From Paracoccaceae bacterium (GTDB taxonomy: Bacteria > Pseudomonadota > Alphaproteobacteria > Rhodobacterales > Rhodobacteraceae), in the NCBI GenBank assembly GCA_030148225.1, contig JASBTX010000011.1, forward strand, positions 45,120 to 109,119: a stretch of 64,000 bases of DNA, read 5' to 3'. This document shows, piece after piece, positions 9,464 through 18,402 of the stretch (within the stretch, counting starts at the first letter, position 1; each line of letters begins with the position of its first letter). The position numbers and the translations under genes were made by a program. The notes under the pieces were generated by a model. It was given only the letters and a program-made list of their open reading frames with translations. It was not told the DNA's origin and searched no databases.

Positions 9464-9694
9464 ATGGATCTGATAAATCCTGATTATCTGTTCGTGATCG
9501 GACTGGCCCTGGCGATCTATGCCGTGCCCGCAATCGTCTCGGCGATGATTGATGGCCGTGCGATGCGGGGCGGGCTGATGTTTCTGTTTCTGGCCTGTGC
9601 GGCGGTCGTGGTGGCCACCGTGATGCGACCGGGACATTATACATTCATGGGCATCCCGGACGTGATTATCCGCGTCATCTCGGATTTTACCTGA
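9464..9694 (+). CDS. small two-helix membrane protein, unknown
   Basis: A 76-residue hydrophobic protein that I do not recognise by name. Two membrane segments are visible: YLFVIGLALAIYAVPAIVSAM at about 8-28 and GLMFLFLACAAVVVATVM at about 37-54, joined by the charged turn DGRAMRG. It lies between pyk and rpmI, 27 bases after pyk on the same strand, so it is probably co-transcribed with pyruvate kinase. No catalytic motif is seen. Confidence 0.65.
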   Translation: MDLINPDYLFVIGLALAIYAVPAIVSAMIDGRAMRGGLMFLFLACAAVVVATVMRPGHYTFMGIPDVIIRVISDFT

Positions 9695-9805
9695 AAAATA
9701 CGCTTGTCACGACGGCGGCTTCTTTCTATACGGCGCACTCGTTGCCTGGGCCGGCCGAATGGCATGCCGAGTCGCAGGATAACCGTTCGCATCAAGGAGA
9801 CGGAA

Positions 9806-10006
9806 ATGCCAAAGATGAAGACCAAGTCGAGCGCCAAGAAGCGTTTCAAGGTGACGGCCTCCGGGCGTATCAAGTCGGCACAGGCCGGCAAGCGCCACGG
9901 AATGATCAAGCGCACCACCAAATTCATCCGCAATGCACGCGGCACGACGGTACTGTCCGAGCAGGACGAACGTATCGTCAAGAAATACATGCCCTACGCA
10001 CGCTGA
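9806..10006 (+). CDS. rpmI: 50S ribosomal protein L35
   Basis: bL35 of the large ribosomal subunit, 66 residues. [20 protein letters not shown] is the family signature and the basic C-terminus [21 protein letters not shown] follows. The frame is open 100 bases upstream, but AAGGAGACGGAA precedes this ATG at ideal spacing. It is followed after 12 bases by rplT, the usual L35-L20 pair; in many bacteria L20 represses this operon translationally. Confidence 0.97.
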   Translation: MPKMKTKSSAKKRFKVTASGRIKSAQAGKRHGMIKRTTKFIRNARGTTVLSEQDERIVKKYMPYAR

Positions 10007-10018
10007 GGAGTTTGAGAC

Positions 10019-10381
10019 ATGTCGAGAGTTACCAGCGGTAAAGTCACCCACGCCCGCCACAAGAAAGTCATCAAGGCCGCCAAAGGCTATTACGGTCGGC
10101 GCAAGAACGCCTTTCGCACCGCCACGCAGGCCGTTGACAAGGCCAACCAGTACGCCACCCGCGACCGCAAGCAGCGCAAGCGCAATTTCCGCGCGCTCTG
10201 GATTCAGCGGATCAACGCAGCCGTGCGGTCACATGACGAGGCGCTGACATATTCGAAATTCATCAACGGGCTGGCAAAAGCCGGTGTTGAAGTGGATCGC
10301 AAGGTTCTGGCCGATCTGGCCGTACACGAGCCTGATGCGTTCGGGGCCATCGTCGATAAGGCGAAGGCCGCGCTCGCGTAG
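10019..10381 (+). CDS. rplT: 50S ribosomal protein L20
   Basis: bL20, 120 residues, binds 23S rRNA early in large-subunit assembly. The N-terminal basic extension [19 protein letters not shown], then [13 protein letters not shown] and [17 protein letters not shown], is diagnostic. It has a clear upstream site (GAGGAG) and sits 12 bases after rpmI. A strong intrinsic terminator follows 26 bases after the stop, which ends the rpmI-rplT unit and separates it from pheST. Confidence 0.98.
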   Translation: MSRVTSGKVTHARHKKVIKAAKGYYGRRKNAFRTATQAVDKANQYATRDRKQRKRNFRALWIQRINAAVRSHDEALTYSKFINGLAKAGVEVDRKVLADLAVHEPDAFGAIVDKAKAALA

Positions 10382-10407
10382 ACAACCCGTTCAGGGACAG
10401 GATTGAG

Positions 10408-10447
10408 ACCGCGAGCCCGGGTTTCGGGTCTCGCGGTTTTTTTGTTT
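10408..10447 (+). terminator. intrinsic terminator after rplT
   Basis: The arms ACCGCGAGCCCG (10408-10419) and CGGGTCTCGCGGT (10425-10437) pair with one bulged T and a five-base loop. They are followed directly by a run of T residues. This is a classic rho-independent terminator for the rpmI-rplT operon. Confidence 0.92.
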
Positions 10448-10468
10448 GCGGGTGGTTTGTCAAAGTGA

Positions 10469-10514
10469 GAACGCCATAGGCGTTCACACCATCATGACCG
10501 GGCCTGCGCCCGGT
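10469..10514 (+). promoter_or_regulatory. two consecutive hairpins upstream of pheS
   Basis: GAACGCC-ATA-GGCGTTC (10469-10485) and ACCGGGC-CTGC-GCCCGGT (10497-10514) are perfect 7-bp hairpins placed in tandem, 65 bases before the pheS start. Neither has a T run, and I see no Phe-rich leader peptide, so classical pheM-type attenuation is not supported. They could be leader structure of the pheST transcript or simple folded spacer. Confidence 0.4.
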
Positions 10515-10578
10515 CGGCGGGCACCTTGCAATCAGGGGCGTCTGTGATAGCAGGGCAGGGATTTTTGGAGGGTCTGAC

Positions 10579-11652
10579 GTGGACGATCTGAGAGAGAAAT
10601 ATCTGGCGCTTATCTCGGCGGCGGGGGACGAAGCCACGCTCGAGGATGTGCGGGTTCGTGCCGTCGGCAAGAAGGGTGAAATCAGCCTGAAGATGCGCGA
10701 GCTTGGCAAGATGACGCCGGATGAGCGTCAGGTTGCCGGCCCGGCGCTGAATGCGCTTAAAACCGAAATCAACTCGGCCATTTCGGCGCAGAAATCGGCG
10801 CTGGCCGACGCAGCGCTTGAAGAGCGGCTGAAATCGGAATGGCTGGACGTGACGCTGCCCTCGCGCCCGCGCCCGGCGGGCACGATCCATCCGATCAGTC
10901 AGGTCACCGAAGAGGTCACTGCGATCTTTGCCGATATGGGTTTTGCTGTTGCCGAGGGCCCGCAGATCGAAAGTGACTGGTATAATTTCGATGCGTTGAA
11001 CATTCCCTCGCATCATCCGGCGCGTGCCGAGATGGATACGTTCTATATGCACCGTGACGCGGGTGACAACCGCCCGCCGCATGTGTTGCGCACGCATACG
11101 TCGCCTGTGCAGATACGGTCGATGCAGCAGCGCGGCGCACCGATCCGCGTCATCTGCCCCGGTCGTGTCTATCGCTGCGACTATGACCAGACCCACACCC
11201 CGATGTTTCATCAGGTCGAGGGGCTGGCCATCGACACGGATATCTCGATGGCCAATCTGAAATGGTGCCTCGAGGAATTCGTGCGGTCCTATTTCGAGGT
11301 GGATGATGTCGAGCTGCGTTTTCGCGCCTCTCATTTTCCCTTTACCGAACCCTCGGCCGAGGTCGATATCCGCTGTTCCTGGGACAAGGGGCAGCTGAAG
11401 GTCGGCGAAGGCGATGACTGGCTTGAGATTCTGGGCTCGGGCATGGTCCACCCCAAAGTGCTGAATGCCGGCGGGATCGATCCCGAAAAATACCAGGGCT
11501 TTGCCTTTGGGCTGGGGATCGACCGCATCGCGATGCTGAAATACGGCATTCCCGATCTCAGGGCATTTTTTGACAGCGATCTGAGGTGGCTCAGGCATTA
11601 CGGCTTTGCCAGCCTCGATCAGCCGACCGTTCATGCAGGGCTGAGCAGATGA
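10579..11652 (+). CDS. pheS: phenylalanine--tRNA ligase subunit alpha
   Basis: The catalytic alpha subunit of the alpha2-beta2 Phe-tRNA synthetase, 357 residues. The N-terminal coiled coil (residues 1-90) is followed by the class II core: [20 protein letters not shown] (motif 2 area) and [18 protein letters not shown] (motif 3). The start codon is GTG with TTGGAGGG upstream. pheT follows after one intervening gene, and the operon begins downstream of the rplT terminator. Confidence 0.97.
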   Translation: MDDLREKYLALISAAGDEATLEDVRVRAVGKKGEISLKMRELGKMTPDERQVAGPALNALKTEINSAISAQKSALADAALEERLKSEWLDVTLPSRPRPAGTIHPISQVTEEVTAIFADMGFAVAEGPQIESDWYNFDALNIPSHHPARAEMDTFYMHRDAGDNRPPHVLRTHTSPVQIRSMQQRGAPIRVICPGRVYRCDYDQTHTPMFHQVEGLAIDTDISMANLKWCLEEFVRSYFEVDDVELRFRASHFPFTEPSAEVDIRCSWDKGQLKVGEGDDWLEILGSGMVHPKVLNAGGIDPEKYQGFAFGLGIDRIAMLKYGIPDLRAFFDSDLRWLRHYGFASLDQPTVHAGLSR

Positions 11653-11695
11653 ACCAGCCCCTCCGCATTGCATGGTCTGGTCGGGGCCGGGTGCG

Positions 11696-12478
11696 ATGAC
11701 CCGGGTTCTGATCGTCGAAAGCCATTCGCCCGCGCTCTGCGCGCGTGACCGCGCCGCCGGGCGTGAGAGTGCGGCTGATATGTATGCCGGTGCATTCCGG
11801 TCATTCGATCCCGAACTGTCGACCCAGATCGTGGCCCCATACGAGGATGAGGTTGCCCGGCTGGACGGCATCGATGCCGTGGCCTTTACCGGGTCGGACG
11901 TGGAATGGGCGACAGATGATCCCCGGGCTGTACCGCTGGCGCGCGTGATGGAGGACGTTTTTGCGCGTGGCTTGCCAACGCTCGGGTCCTGCAACGGTAT
12001 GCAACTTGCCGCGGTCGTGCTTGGTGGTGGCGTCGGTGCAAGTGCCGCAGGTTACGAGGACGGGCTGGCGCGACAGGTGCGCCTGACAGCCGAGGGGAAT
12101 ACCCATCCGATGATGGCGGGCCGGAACGGAGAATTCGCGGCACCTGCTGTGCATCGTGACGAGGTCACGGCCTTGCCGGATGGCGCAGAGCTGCTTGCTA
12201 CGAATACCCATTCGCGGGTTCAGGCCTTTGCCTATGACAAAGCTGGCGTCAGTTTCTGGGGGGTGCAATATCATCCGGAATATGCCGCCCCGGTCATTGC
12301 CCGCAAGATCAGGGAAACCGGACGGTCCGATGCCGGGTTTGCCGATGACCTTGCCGTGATGGACCGCGATGAGGATGCCGCCGGACGGTTGAGCGTTTCA
12401 CCCCGGGACCTGCAACCGCAGCAACGCCTGACAGAGCTGCGCAACTGGCTCGAATTCATACAAAGGGATAAGCCATGA
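11696..12478 (+). CDS. class I (type 1) glutamine amidotransferase, guaA-N-like
   Basis: A stand-alone GATase of 260 residues. The triad is complete: nucleophile Cys in LGSCNGMQLAAVV near residue 100, and His and Glu in GVQYHPEY near 195. Such domains hydrolyse glutamine and pass ammonia to a partner, but no synthetase domain is fused and the partner is unknown. Its stop overlaps the pheT start as ATGA, so it is translationally coupled inside the pheS-pheT operon. The start ATG at 11696 fits homologues; the frame is open 24 bases further. A role linked to phenylalanyl-tRNA synthesis is not established. Confidence 0.82.
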   Translation: MTRVLIVESHSPALCARDRAAGRESAADMYAGAFRSFDPELSTQIVAPYEDEVARLDGIDAVAFTGSDVEWATDDPRAVPLARVMEDVFARGLPTLGSCNGMQLAAVVLGGGVGASAAGYEDGLARQVRLTAEGNTHPMMAGRNGEFAAPAVHRDEVTALPDGAELLATNTHSRVQAFAYDKAGVSFWGVQYHPEYAAPVIARKIRETGRSDAGFADDLAVMDRDEDAAGRLSVSPRDLQPQQRLTELRNWLEFIQRDKP

Positions 12479-14883
12479 AATTCACATTGTCCTGGCTGAA
12501 AAAACATCTGGAGACCGAGGCATCGCTGGATGAGATCGTCTATGCGCTGACCGATCTGGGCCTTGAGGTTGAGGATGTCGTCAATCCTGCCGACACGCTT
12601 GGTGAATTCACAATCGGATATGTGAAATCCGCGGACAAACATCCTGACGCGGACAAGCTGAGGGTGTGCATGGTCGAAACCGATGAAGGTGAGAAACAGA
12701 TCATCTGCGGCGCCCCCAACGCACGCCAGGGCATCCGCGTCGTGGTGGCCAAACCGGGCATGTATATCCCGGGCATCGACACCACGATTTCGGTGGGCAA
12801 GATACGGGGCGTCGAAAGCTTTGGCATGATGTGTTCCGAGCGCGAGATGCAGCTCTCGGATGAGCATGACGGCATCATCGAACTGGACTCGGGCGAGGTC
12901 GGCGACCGGTTTGTTGACTGGCTGGCGGTGAATGATCCCGAAAAGGTCGATCCGATGATCGATATCGCGATCACGCCCAACCGCCCGGATGCGCTGGGTG
13001 TGCGGGGCATTGCACGCGATCTGGCGGCGCGCGGGCTTGGCCAAATGAAACCCGCGCCCGAAATCAGCATCGCGGGTGGTTTCACATCCGGGATCGACGT
13101 CGAGATAGACAAGGATACGCTGGATGGCTGCCCCCTTTTCACGGGCCGTCTGGTGCGGGGCGTGCGAAACGGCCCCAGCCCGGAATGGCTGCAATCGCTG
13201 CTGAAATCCATCGGGTTGCGCCCGATCTCGGCGTTGGTCGATATCACCAACTACTTCACCTATGATCAGAACCGGCCCCTGCACGTATTCGATGCCGACA
13301 AGGTGCAGGGCAATCTGCGCGTCCACCGCGCAGAGGGCGGCGAGGTGATCACGGCGCTGGATGACAAGGAATACACTTTGCAGCCCGGCATGATGGCGAT
13401 TTCCGACGACGCCGGGGTCGAAAGTATCGCCGGCATCATGGGCGGTGTCGCCAGCGGCTGTACCGATGAGACGGTAAATGTCTTTGTCGAAAGCGCCTAT
13501 TGGGATCCGGTGACGATTGCGCACACGGGCCGCAAGCTCAAGATCAACTCGGATGCGCGCTATCGTTTCGAGCGCGGCGTCGATCCGGCATATACCCCTG
13601 ATGGGCTGGACGCAGCTGTTCAGATGATCCTTGATCTGTGCGGCGGCGAAGCCTCGGACAAGGTGATGGCGGGTGCGGTTCCCGATAAGTCGCGGTCCTA
13701 CAAGCTTGATACGGACCGGGTGCAATCTCTGGTCGGGATGGAAATCCCCGCTGATGAACAGCGCGCGACGCTGCGGGCGCTGGGTTTCGAATTGCAGGGC
13801 GATCAGGCCAAGGTACCAAGCTGGCGTCCTGACGTGATGGGCGAGGCTGATCTGGTCGAGGAGGTGGCGCGGGTCGCTTCGCTGACCAAACTCAAAGGGA
13901 TTGCGCTGCCGCGCGGGACCGAAGGCGTGCCCAAGCCGGTCCTGACACGCATCCAGCGTCGCGAACAGATCGCCCGCAGGACAGCCGCCGCGCTGGGTTA
14001 CAATGAATGCGTGACCTATTCCTTTGTTGATCAGGCATCCGCGCAGCTATTTGGCGGGGGCTTGGATGCCACGCGGCTGGAAAACCCGATCTCGAGCGAC
14101 ATGAGCCATATGCGCCCGTCACTCTTTCCGGGATTGCTGCAGGCAGCGGCCCGCAATCAGGCGCGTGGCGAGATGGATCTGGCGCTGTTCGAGGTGGGGC
14201 CGGTATTTCACGGTGGTGAACCCGAGGAACAGGAGTTGCTGATCGCGGGTATTCTTGTTGGCCATACCGGCCCCAAGGATATTCACGGCGCGCGCCGGGT
14301 GCATGACCTCTATGACGCCAAGGCGGATATCGAAGCGATCCTGTCGGCGGTCGGTGCGCCGCAGAAGATGATGATCCAACGCGGCGCACGGGAATGGTGG
14401 CATCCGGGCCGCAGCGGGCGCATGTCGCTGGGTCCCAAGAATATTCTGGCCAGTTTCGGTGAGTTGCATCCGCGCGTGATCGCGTCGATGGATATCAAGG
14501 GCCCGGTGGTCGGGTTTGCCGCGCATCTTGCGCGCATCCCCGAGCCGAAATCTAAAACCGCCACACGCCCAGCACTTGAGGTGCAGGATTTGCAGTCGGT
14601 CGAACGTGACTTTGCCTTTGTCGTCGATACGGATGTCGAGGCGATCAATATCGTGAACGCCGCAGGGGGCGCCGACAAGGCGCTGATCACATCGGTCAGG
14701 GTATTTGACGAATTCACCGGGGCTGCTGCCGAGGCGCAGATTGGTGCGGGCAAGAAATCGCTGGCCGTCAGTGTTACCCTGCAGCCAAAGACCCGGACCC
14801 TGACCGACGAGGAAATCGAAGAGGTATCGGCCCGGATCGTCGCCAAGGTGAACAAGGCCACCGGCGGCGTGCTCAGAAATTAG
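12475..14883 (+). CDS. pheT: phenylalanine--tRNA ligase subunit beta
   Basis: The beta subunit of Phe-tRNA synthetase, 802 residues, the standard bacterial length. MKFTLSWLKKHLETEASLDEI opens the B1 domain, followed by the EMAP-like tRNA-binding domain (TIGYVKSADKHPDADKLRVC), the B3/4 editing region (RPISALVDITNYFTYD with HVFDADK), the B5 domain and the C-terminal anticodon-binding FDX-ACB domain (VQDLQSVERDFAFVV). It overlaps the upstream amidotransferase by four bases. Confidence 0.97.
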   Translation: MKFTLSWLKKHLETEASLDEIVYALTDLGLEVEDVVNPADTLGEFTIGYVKSADKHPDADKLRVCMVETDEGEKQIICGAPNARQGIRVVVAKPGMYIPGIDTTISVGKIRGVESFGMMCSEREMQLSDEHDGIIELDSGEVGDRFVDWLAVNDPEKVDPMIDIAITPNRPDALGVRGIARDLAARGLGQMKPAPEISIAGGFTSGIDVEIDKDTLDGCPLFTGRLVRGVRNGPSPEWLQSLLKSIGLRPISALVDITNYFTYDQNRPLHVFDADKVQGNLRVHRAEGGEVITALDDKEYTLQPGMMAISDDAGVESIAGIMGGVASGCTDETVNVFVESAYWDPVTIAHTGRKLKINSDARYRFERGVDPAYTPDGLDAAVQMILDLCGGEASDKVMAGAVPDKSRSYKLDTDRVQSLVGMEIPADEQRATLRALGFELQGDQAKVPSWRPDVMGEADLVEEVARVASLTKLKGIALPRGTEGVPKPVLTRIQRREQIARRTAAALGYNECVTYSFVDQASAQLFGGGLDATRLENPISSDMSHMRPSLFPGLLQAAARNQARGEMDLALFEVGPVFHGGEPEEQELLIAGILVGHTGPKDIHGARRVHDLYDAKADIEAILSAVGAPQKMMIQRGAREWWHPGRSGRMSLGPKNILASFGELHPRVIASMDIKGPVVGFAAHLARIPEPKSKTATRPALEVQDLQSVERDFAFVVDTDVEAINIVNAAGGADKALITSVRVFDEFTGAAAEAQIGAGKKSLAVSVTLQPKTRTLTDEEIEEVSARIVAKVNKATGGVLRN

Positions 14884-14896
14884 CGGGAGAGAGGTC

Positions 14897-15352
14897 ATGA
14901 CACTCAGGGTATATCTGTCGGGCGAAATTCATACCGACTGGCGCGATCAGATCATGACCGGTGCCACCGGTCTGGATGTAGAGTTTGATGCGCCGGTAAC
15001 CGATCACGATGCATCCGATGATTGCGGTGTCGCGATCCTGGGTGAAGAAAGCAGTAAATACTGGCATGACCACAAGGGTGCGATGGTCAATGCCATCCGC
15101 ACCCGGCGTGGGATTACGCAGGCCGATGTCGTGGTGGTCCGGTTCGGCGACAAGTACAAACAGTGGAACGCCGCATTTGATGCCGGCTATGCGGCGGCGC
15201 TGGGCAAATCACTGATCGTGCTGCATCCACCCGAGCATCAGCACGCATTGAAAGAGGTCGACGCCGCCGCACTCGCGGTTGCCGAAACGCCCGCCCAGGT
15301 GGTCGATATTCTGAAATACGTGCTAACCGGCGAACTGCCAGCCGGGCGTTAG
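14897..15352 (+). CDS. YtoQ family protein
   Basis: A 151-residue protein of the YtoQ family, annotated only as uncharacterised, with a nucleoside-2-deoxyribosyltransferase-like Rossmann core. YLSGEIHTDWRDQI at the start, HDASDDCGVAILG and TQADVVVVRFGDKYKQWNAAFDAG are the conserved blocks. It follows pheT by 13 bases and may share its transcript. No enzymatic activity is proven for the family. Confidence 0.85.
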   Translation: MTLRVYLSGEIHTDWRDQIMTGATGLDVEFDAPVTDHDASDDCGVAILGEESSKYWHDHKGAMVNAIRTRRGITQADVVVVRFGDKYKQWNAAFDAGYAAALGKSLIVLHPPEHQHALKEVDAAALAVAETPAQVVDILKYVLTGELPAGR

Positions 15353-15369
15353 CGGCGGTTCACGCAGCC

Positions 15370-16068
15370 TTATTCACGTGGCGGGATCAGACGACCGCGC
15401 TGAACCGCGGGGCGGGCGAGGAACCGTTCGACATAGGCCCGTGTATTCCCGAGCTGATCCCAACCTACGAGATCGTGCACCCCATAGAAATCCAGCGCAC
15501 CCAGCCAGGGGGCAAGCGCGATATCCGCGATTGAATAATCACCCGAAATCCATTCCCGCCCATCAAGCTGGGTTTCGACCACGTTCAACAGGCGGATCGC
15601 TTCGTTGACATAGCGTTCGCGCGGACGGGGGTCTTCGATTTCCGCCCCGGCAAAACGGGCGAAAAATCCCAGCTGTCCGAACATTGGCCCGACACCACCC
15701 ATCTGAAACATCAGCCACTGGATGACATGTGCACGTTCCGCCGCCCCGGTGGGTATGAGCATACCGGATTTCTCGGCCAGGTAAATCAGGATGGCACCGG
15801 ATTCAAATAGGGTTACCGGTTCACCGTCCGGGCCGTTCGGGTCGATGATTGCGGGTATCTTGTTGTTGGGATTAAGCGACAGGAACTCGGCGCTTTTGAC
15901 GTCGGCATCAGCCAGCGTCACGCGATGCGCCTCGTATTCCAGACCCATCTCCTCAAGCGCGATTGACGCCTTGACGCCATTGGGCGTGGGAAATGAATAA
16001 AGCTGGATGACTTCCGGATTGCTGGGTGGCCAGCGCCGCGTGATGGGGAATTCGCTAAGTTTCGACAT
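15370..16068 (-). CDS. glutathione S-transferase family protein (YfcG/Ure2p-like)
   Basis: A 232-residue soluble GST. The thioredoxin-like N-terminal domain has IQLYSFPTPNGVKASIALEEMGLEYEAHRV and LFESGAILIYLAEK (glutathione-binding Glu-Ser); the helical C-terminal domain has ISGDYSIADIALAPWL, the N-capping box. The pattern PTPNG with NPNNKIPAI is that of the YfcG-like disulfide reductases rather than detoxifying transferases. It converges on the YtoQ gene and diverges from mscL. Confidence 0.9.
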   Translation of the reverse strand: MSKLSEFPITRRWPPSNPEVIQLYSFPTPNGVKASIALEEMGLEYEAHRVTLADADVKSAEFLSLNPNNKIPAIIDPNGPDGEPVTLFESGAILIYLAEKSGMLIPTGAAERAHVIQWLMFQMGGVGPMFGQLGFFARFAGAEIEDPRPRERYVNEAIRLLNVVETQLDGREWISGDYSIADIALAPWLGALDFYGVHDLVGWDQLGNTRAYVERFLARPAVQRGRLIPPRE

Positions 16069-16202
16069 AAACTATCCTCTCTCTGGAACCTGAACCTAAG
16101 ATTTTCCGGCATGCAGAAAAGATGTGCGCCCGTGTTTCTCGGCAGATATACCTGTGCATACATGCGCAGCCAAATAGCGCAGCTGAAACGGGAGAAACTA
16201 TA

Positions 16203-16634
16203 GTGCTACAGGAATTCAAGGACTTCATTGCCAAGGGCAATGTCATGGATATGGCCGTCGGGATCATCATCGGCGCGGCATTCACCGCGATCGTCAAATC
16301 GATGGTCAGCGATCTGATCAATCCGATTGTCGGGATTTTCACCGGCGGACTGGACTTTTCCAATCTGTTCTTTGTTATCGGCGGTGGAGAGTTCGCTTCG
16401 CTCGACGCCGCACGCGAGGCAGGCGCAGCCGTCTTTGCCTATGGTGCATTCATCAATGCCGTGATCAATTTCCTGATCATTGCCTTCGTGGTCTTCATGC
16501 TGGTGCGCTATGTCAACAAGGTCAAAGCCGCCGCCGAAAAGGCTGAGGAACCGGTCGAGGAAGCCCCGACCGAAGATCCCGGCCCCAGCGAAAAGGACAT
16601 CCTGATCGAGATCAGGGACGCCCTGCAGAAATAA
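16203..16634 (+). CDS. mscL: large-conductance mechanosensitive channel
   Basis: MscL opens a wide pore in the inner membrane under hypo-osmotic stress. The 143-residue product begins with a GTG-encoded start ([19 protein letters not shown]), matching the family N-terminal helix, with GGGAGAAAC upstream; the earlier in-frame ATG at 16122 lacks homology. The two membrane segments are at about 15-45 and 75-105, and the C-terminal cytoplasmic bundle has the conserved [14 protein letters not shown]. Confidence 0.95.
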   Translation: MLQEFKDFIAKGNVMDMAVGIIIGAAFTAIVKSMVSDLINPIVGIFTGGLDFSNLFFVIGGGEFASLDAAREAGAAVFAYGAFINAVINFLIIAFVVFMLVRYVNKVKAAAEKAEEPVEEAPTEDPGPSEKDILIEIRDALQK

Positions 16635-16642
16635 AGCATGAA

Positions 16643-16664
16643 GGGTGGCCGCGTGCGGCCACCC
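16643..16664. terminator. bidirectional hairpin between mscL and ald
   Basis: GGGTGGCCGC at 16643-16652 pairs perfectly with GCGGCCACCC at 16655-16664. The 10-bp stem lies in the 32-base gap between the convergent mscL and ald stops. There is no strong T tract on either side, so termination efficiency is uncertain. Confidence 0.75.
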
Positions 16665-16666
16665 GA

Positions 16667-17785
16667 TCAGGCCTTGAGCGCGAGGGCAGGGCTGAGAACG
16701 TCAATACCCAGCGCCTTGCCCACCGCATAATATGTCAGATTGCCGGCATGGACGTTAAGCCCGTCCAAGAGGTGCGGATCATCCTCGCAGGCCTGTCGCC
16801 ATCCCTTATCCGCCAGCGAGAGCAGGAACGGCAGCGTCGCGTTGCCCAGCGCCAGCGTCGATGTGCGCGCGACAGCACCCGGCATATTGGCCACACAGTA
16901 ATGCATGATGCCGTCAACCTCGTAGATCGGATCCTGATGCGTTGTCGCGCGGGAGGTTTCGAAACATCCGCCCTGATCGATGGCAACATCGACAATGGCG
17001 GCGCCCGGCTTCATCGAGGAGAGCTGATCGCGTGTCACCAGCTTGGGCGCGGCGGCGCCCGGGATCAGCACAGCCCCGATCACCATGTCGGCCGTGGCCA
17101 CGTGATCTGCGGTAGCGGCGGCAGAGGCAAAGGCGGTGTTGAATTCGCGCCCGAAAACATCATCAAGGTAGCGCATGCGCGGCAGCGAACGGTCCAGAAC
17201 GGTCACGCGGGCGCCCATGCCCGCCGCAACCCGTGCGGCATGTGTGCCCACGACACCGCCGCCGATCACGACCACGCGCGCAGGTTCCACCCCCGGCACC
17301 CCACCCATCAGCACACCGCGCCCGCCATTGGCCTTTTGCAGCGTCCAAGAACCGACCTGCGGCGCAAGTTTGCCCGCCACTTCGGACATCGGCGCCAGCA
17401 AAGGCAACCCGCCCGTATTGTCAGTGACGGTTTCATAGGCAATGGCCGTACAACCCGACGCAATCAGATCGCGGGTCTGATCGGGGTCGGGGGCGAGATG
17501 CAGATAGGTAAACAGTATCTGCCCCTCGCGCAGCATCTTGCGCTCGACCGCCTGCGGCTCCTTGACCTTGACGATCATGTCGGCACTGGCAAAGACCTCT
17601 TTGGCATCCGGCGCGATGCGGGCACCCGCCGAGATGTAGTCGTCATCAGTGAACCCGGCGCCGGCACCTGCCATCGTCTCGATCAAGACATCATGACCGT
17701 GGGCAATGGCCTCTCTTGTCGCTGCCGGGGTCATGCCCACGCGAAATTCCTGGGGTTTGATTTCCTTCGGGCATCCGATTTTCAT
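16667..17785 (-). CDS. ald: alanine dehydrogenase
   Basis: Ald reversibly deaminates L-alanine to pyruvate and ammonium with NAD. The 372-residue length is standard. MKIGCPKEIKPQEFRVGMTP is the family start, GTHAARVAAGMGARVTVLDR is the Rossmann NAD site, and HYCVANMPGAVARTSTLALGNATLPF the active-site C-terminal block. A divergent Lrp/AsnC regulator begins 118 bases away across an AT-rich spacer with palindromes, the classic ald-aldR arrangement; control by alanine through that regulator is inferred. Confidence 0.97.
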   Translation of the reverse strand: MKIGCPKEIKPQEFRVGMTPAATREAIAHGHDVLIETMAGAGAGFTDDDYISAGARIAPDAKEVFASADMIVKVKEPQAVERKMLREGQILFTYLHLAPDPDQTRDLIASGCTAIAYETVTDNTGGLPLLAPMSEVAGKLAPQVGSWTLQKANGGRGVLMGGVPGVEPARVVVIGGGVVGTHAARVAAGMGARVTVLDRSLPRMRYLDDVFGREFNTAFASAAATADHVATADMVIGAVLIPGAAAPKLVTRDQLSSMKPGAAIVDVAIDQGGCFETSRATTHQDPIYEVDGIMHYCVANMPGAVARTSTLALGNATLPFLLSLADKGWRQACEDDPHLLDGLNVHAGNLTYYAVGKALGIDVLSPALALKA

Positions 17786-17835
17786 CAGATTATCCTCCTG
17801 ACTGTATCCGCGCGGATTCTGCGCCGGAATGGACA

Positions 17836-17900
17836 GAATTTCTTGAGAAATTCGTCAACAAATATATAAATTTGATCAATTATCTTCGATAGAATTCGAA
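17836..17900. promoter_or_regulatory. palindromic operator region between ald and the Lrp-type gene
   Basis: Three dyads lie in this AT-rich spacer: GAATTTCT-TG-AGAAATTC hairs 17836-17853 as an exact 8-bp inverted repeat, TTGATCAA is at 17872-17879, and TTCGA...TCGAA is at 17885-17900. Lrp/AsnC proteins bind as multimers to repeated AT-rich dyads, so these are likely sites for the divergently encoded regulator. Confidence 0.6.
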
Positions 17901-17903
17901 AAT

Positions 17904-18386
17904 ATGAGGACATTCATGCTTGATCACGAAATCGACAGCACGGATCGACGAATCCTGAATGTGCTGCAGAAATCCGGGCGTATATCCAACGCCGACCTGT
18001 CGGAACGGATCAACCTGTCGCCTTCGGCCTGCCACCGGCGCGTGCAGCGGCTCGAGGAAGAGGGGATCATATCGAAATACGTGGCGTTGCTGGATCCGCG
18101 CAAACTGTCACGACCCACAACCGTTTTTGTCGAGATCACGCTGAGTGGGCAGGCGGATGAGGTTCTGGATGCCTTTGAAAAGGCGGTGGCGCGCGTGCCC
18201 GACGTGCTGGAATGCCATCTCATGGCCGGGCGTGCCGATTATCTGCTCAAGGTCGTAGCCAAAGATACCGAGGATTTTGCCCGTATTCACCGCCGCTACC
18301 TCGCCGGCCTTCCCGGTGTCGCGCAGCTGCACTCTTCCTTCACGCTCAGAACCGTCTTCAAAACGACCGCCCTGCCGGTGGACTGA
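17904..18386 (+). CDS. Lrp/AsnC family regulator, AldR-like
   Basis: A 160-residue feast/famine regulator. Residues 8-60 hold the winged helix-turn-helix (DSTDRRILNVLQKSGRISN, then INLSPSACHRRVQRLEEEGII), and the rest is the RAM ligand/oligomer domain ending in STFTLRTV-like SSFTLRTVFK. The start may be the ATG at 17904 or the one at 17916. Its divergent position to ald suggests that it activates ald in response to alanine, as known AldR proteins do; this is inferred from context. Confidence 0.9.
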   Translation: MRTFMLDHEIDSTDRRILNVLQKSGRISNADLSERINLSPSACHRRVQRLEEEGIISKYVALLDPRKLSRPTTVFVEITLSGQADEVLDAFEKAVARVPDVLECHLMAGRADYLLKVVAKDTEDFARIHRRYLAGLPGVAQLHSSFTLRTVFKTTALPVD

Positions 18387-18402
18387 GGACGGCGAAAACC
18401 TG

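Noticed and set aside
12271..13725. 484-codon open frame on the minus strand
   Set aside because: It is antisense to pheT, whose domains are all recognised. Codon composition and sequence look random.
16748..17869. 373-codon open frame on the plus strand
   Set aside because: It is antisense to ald, which has a complete NAD site and active-site block; no motif occurs in the shadow frame.
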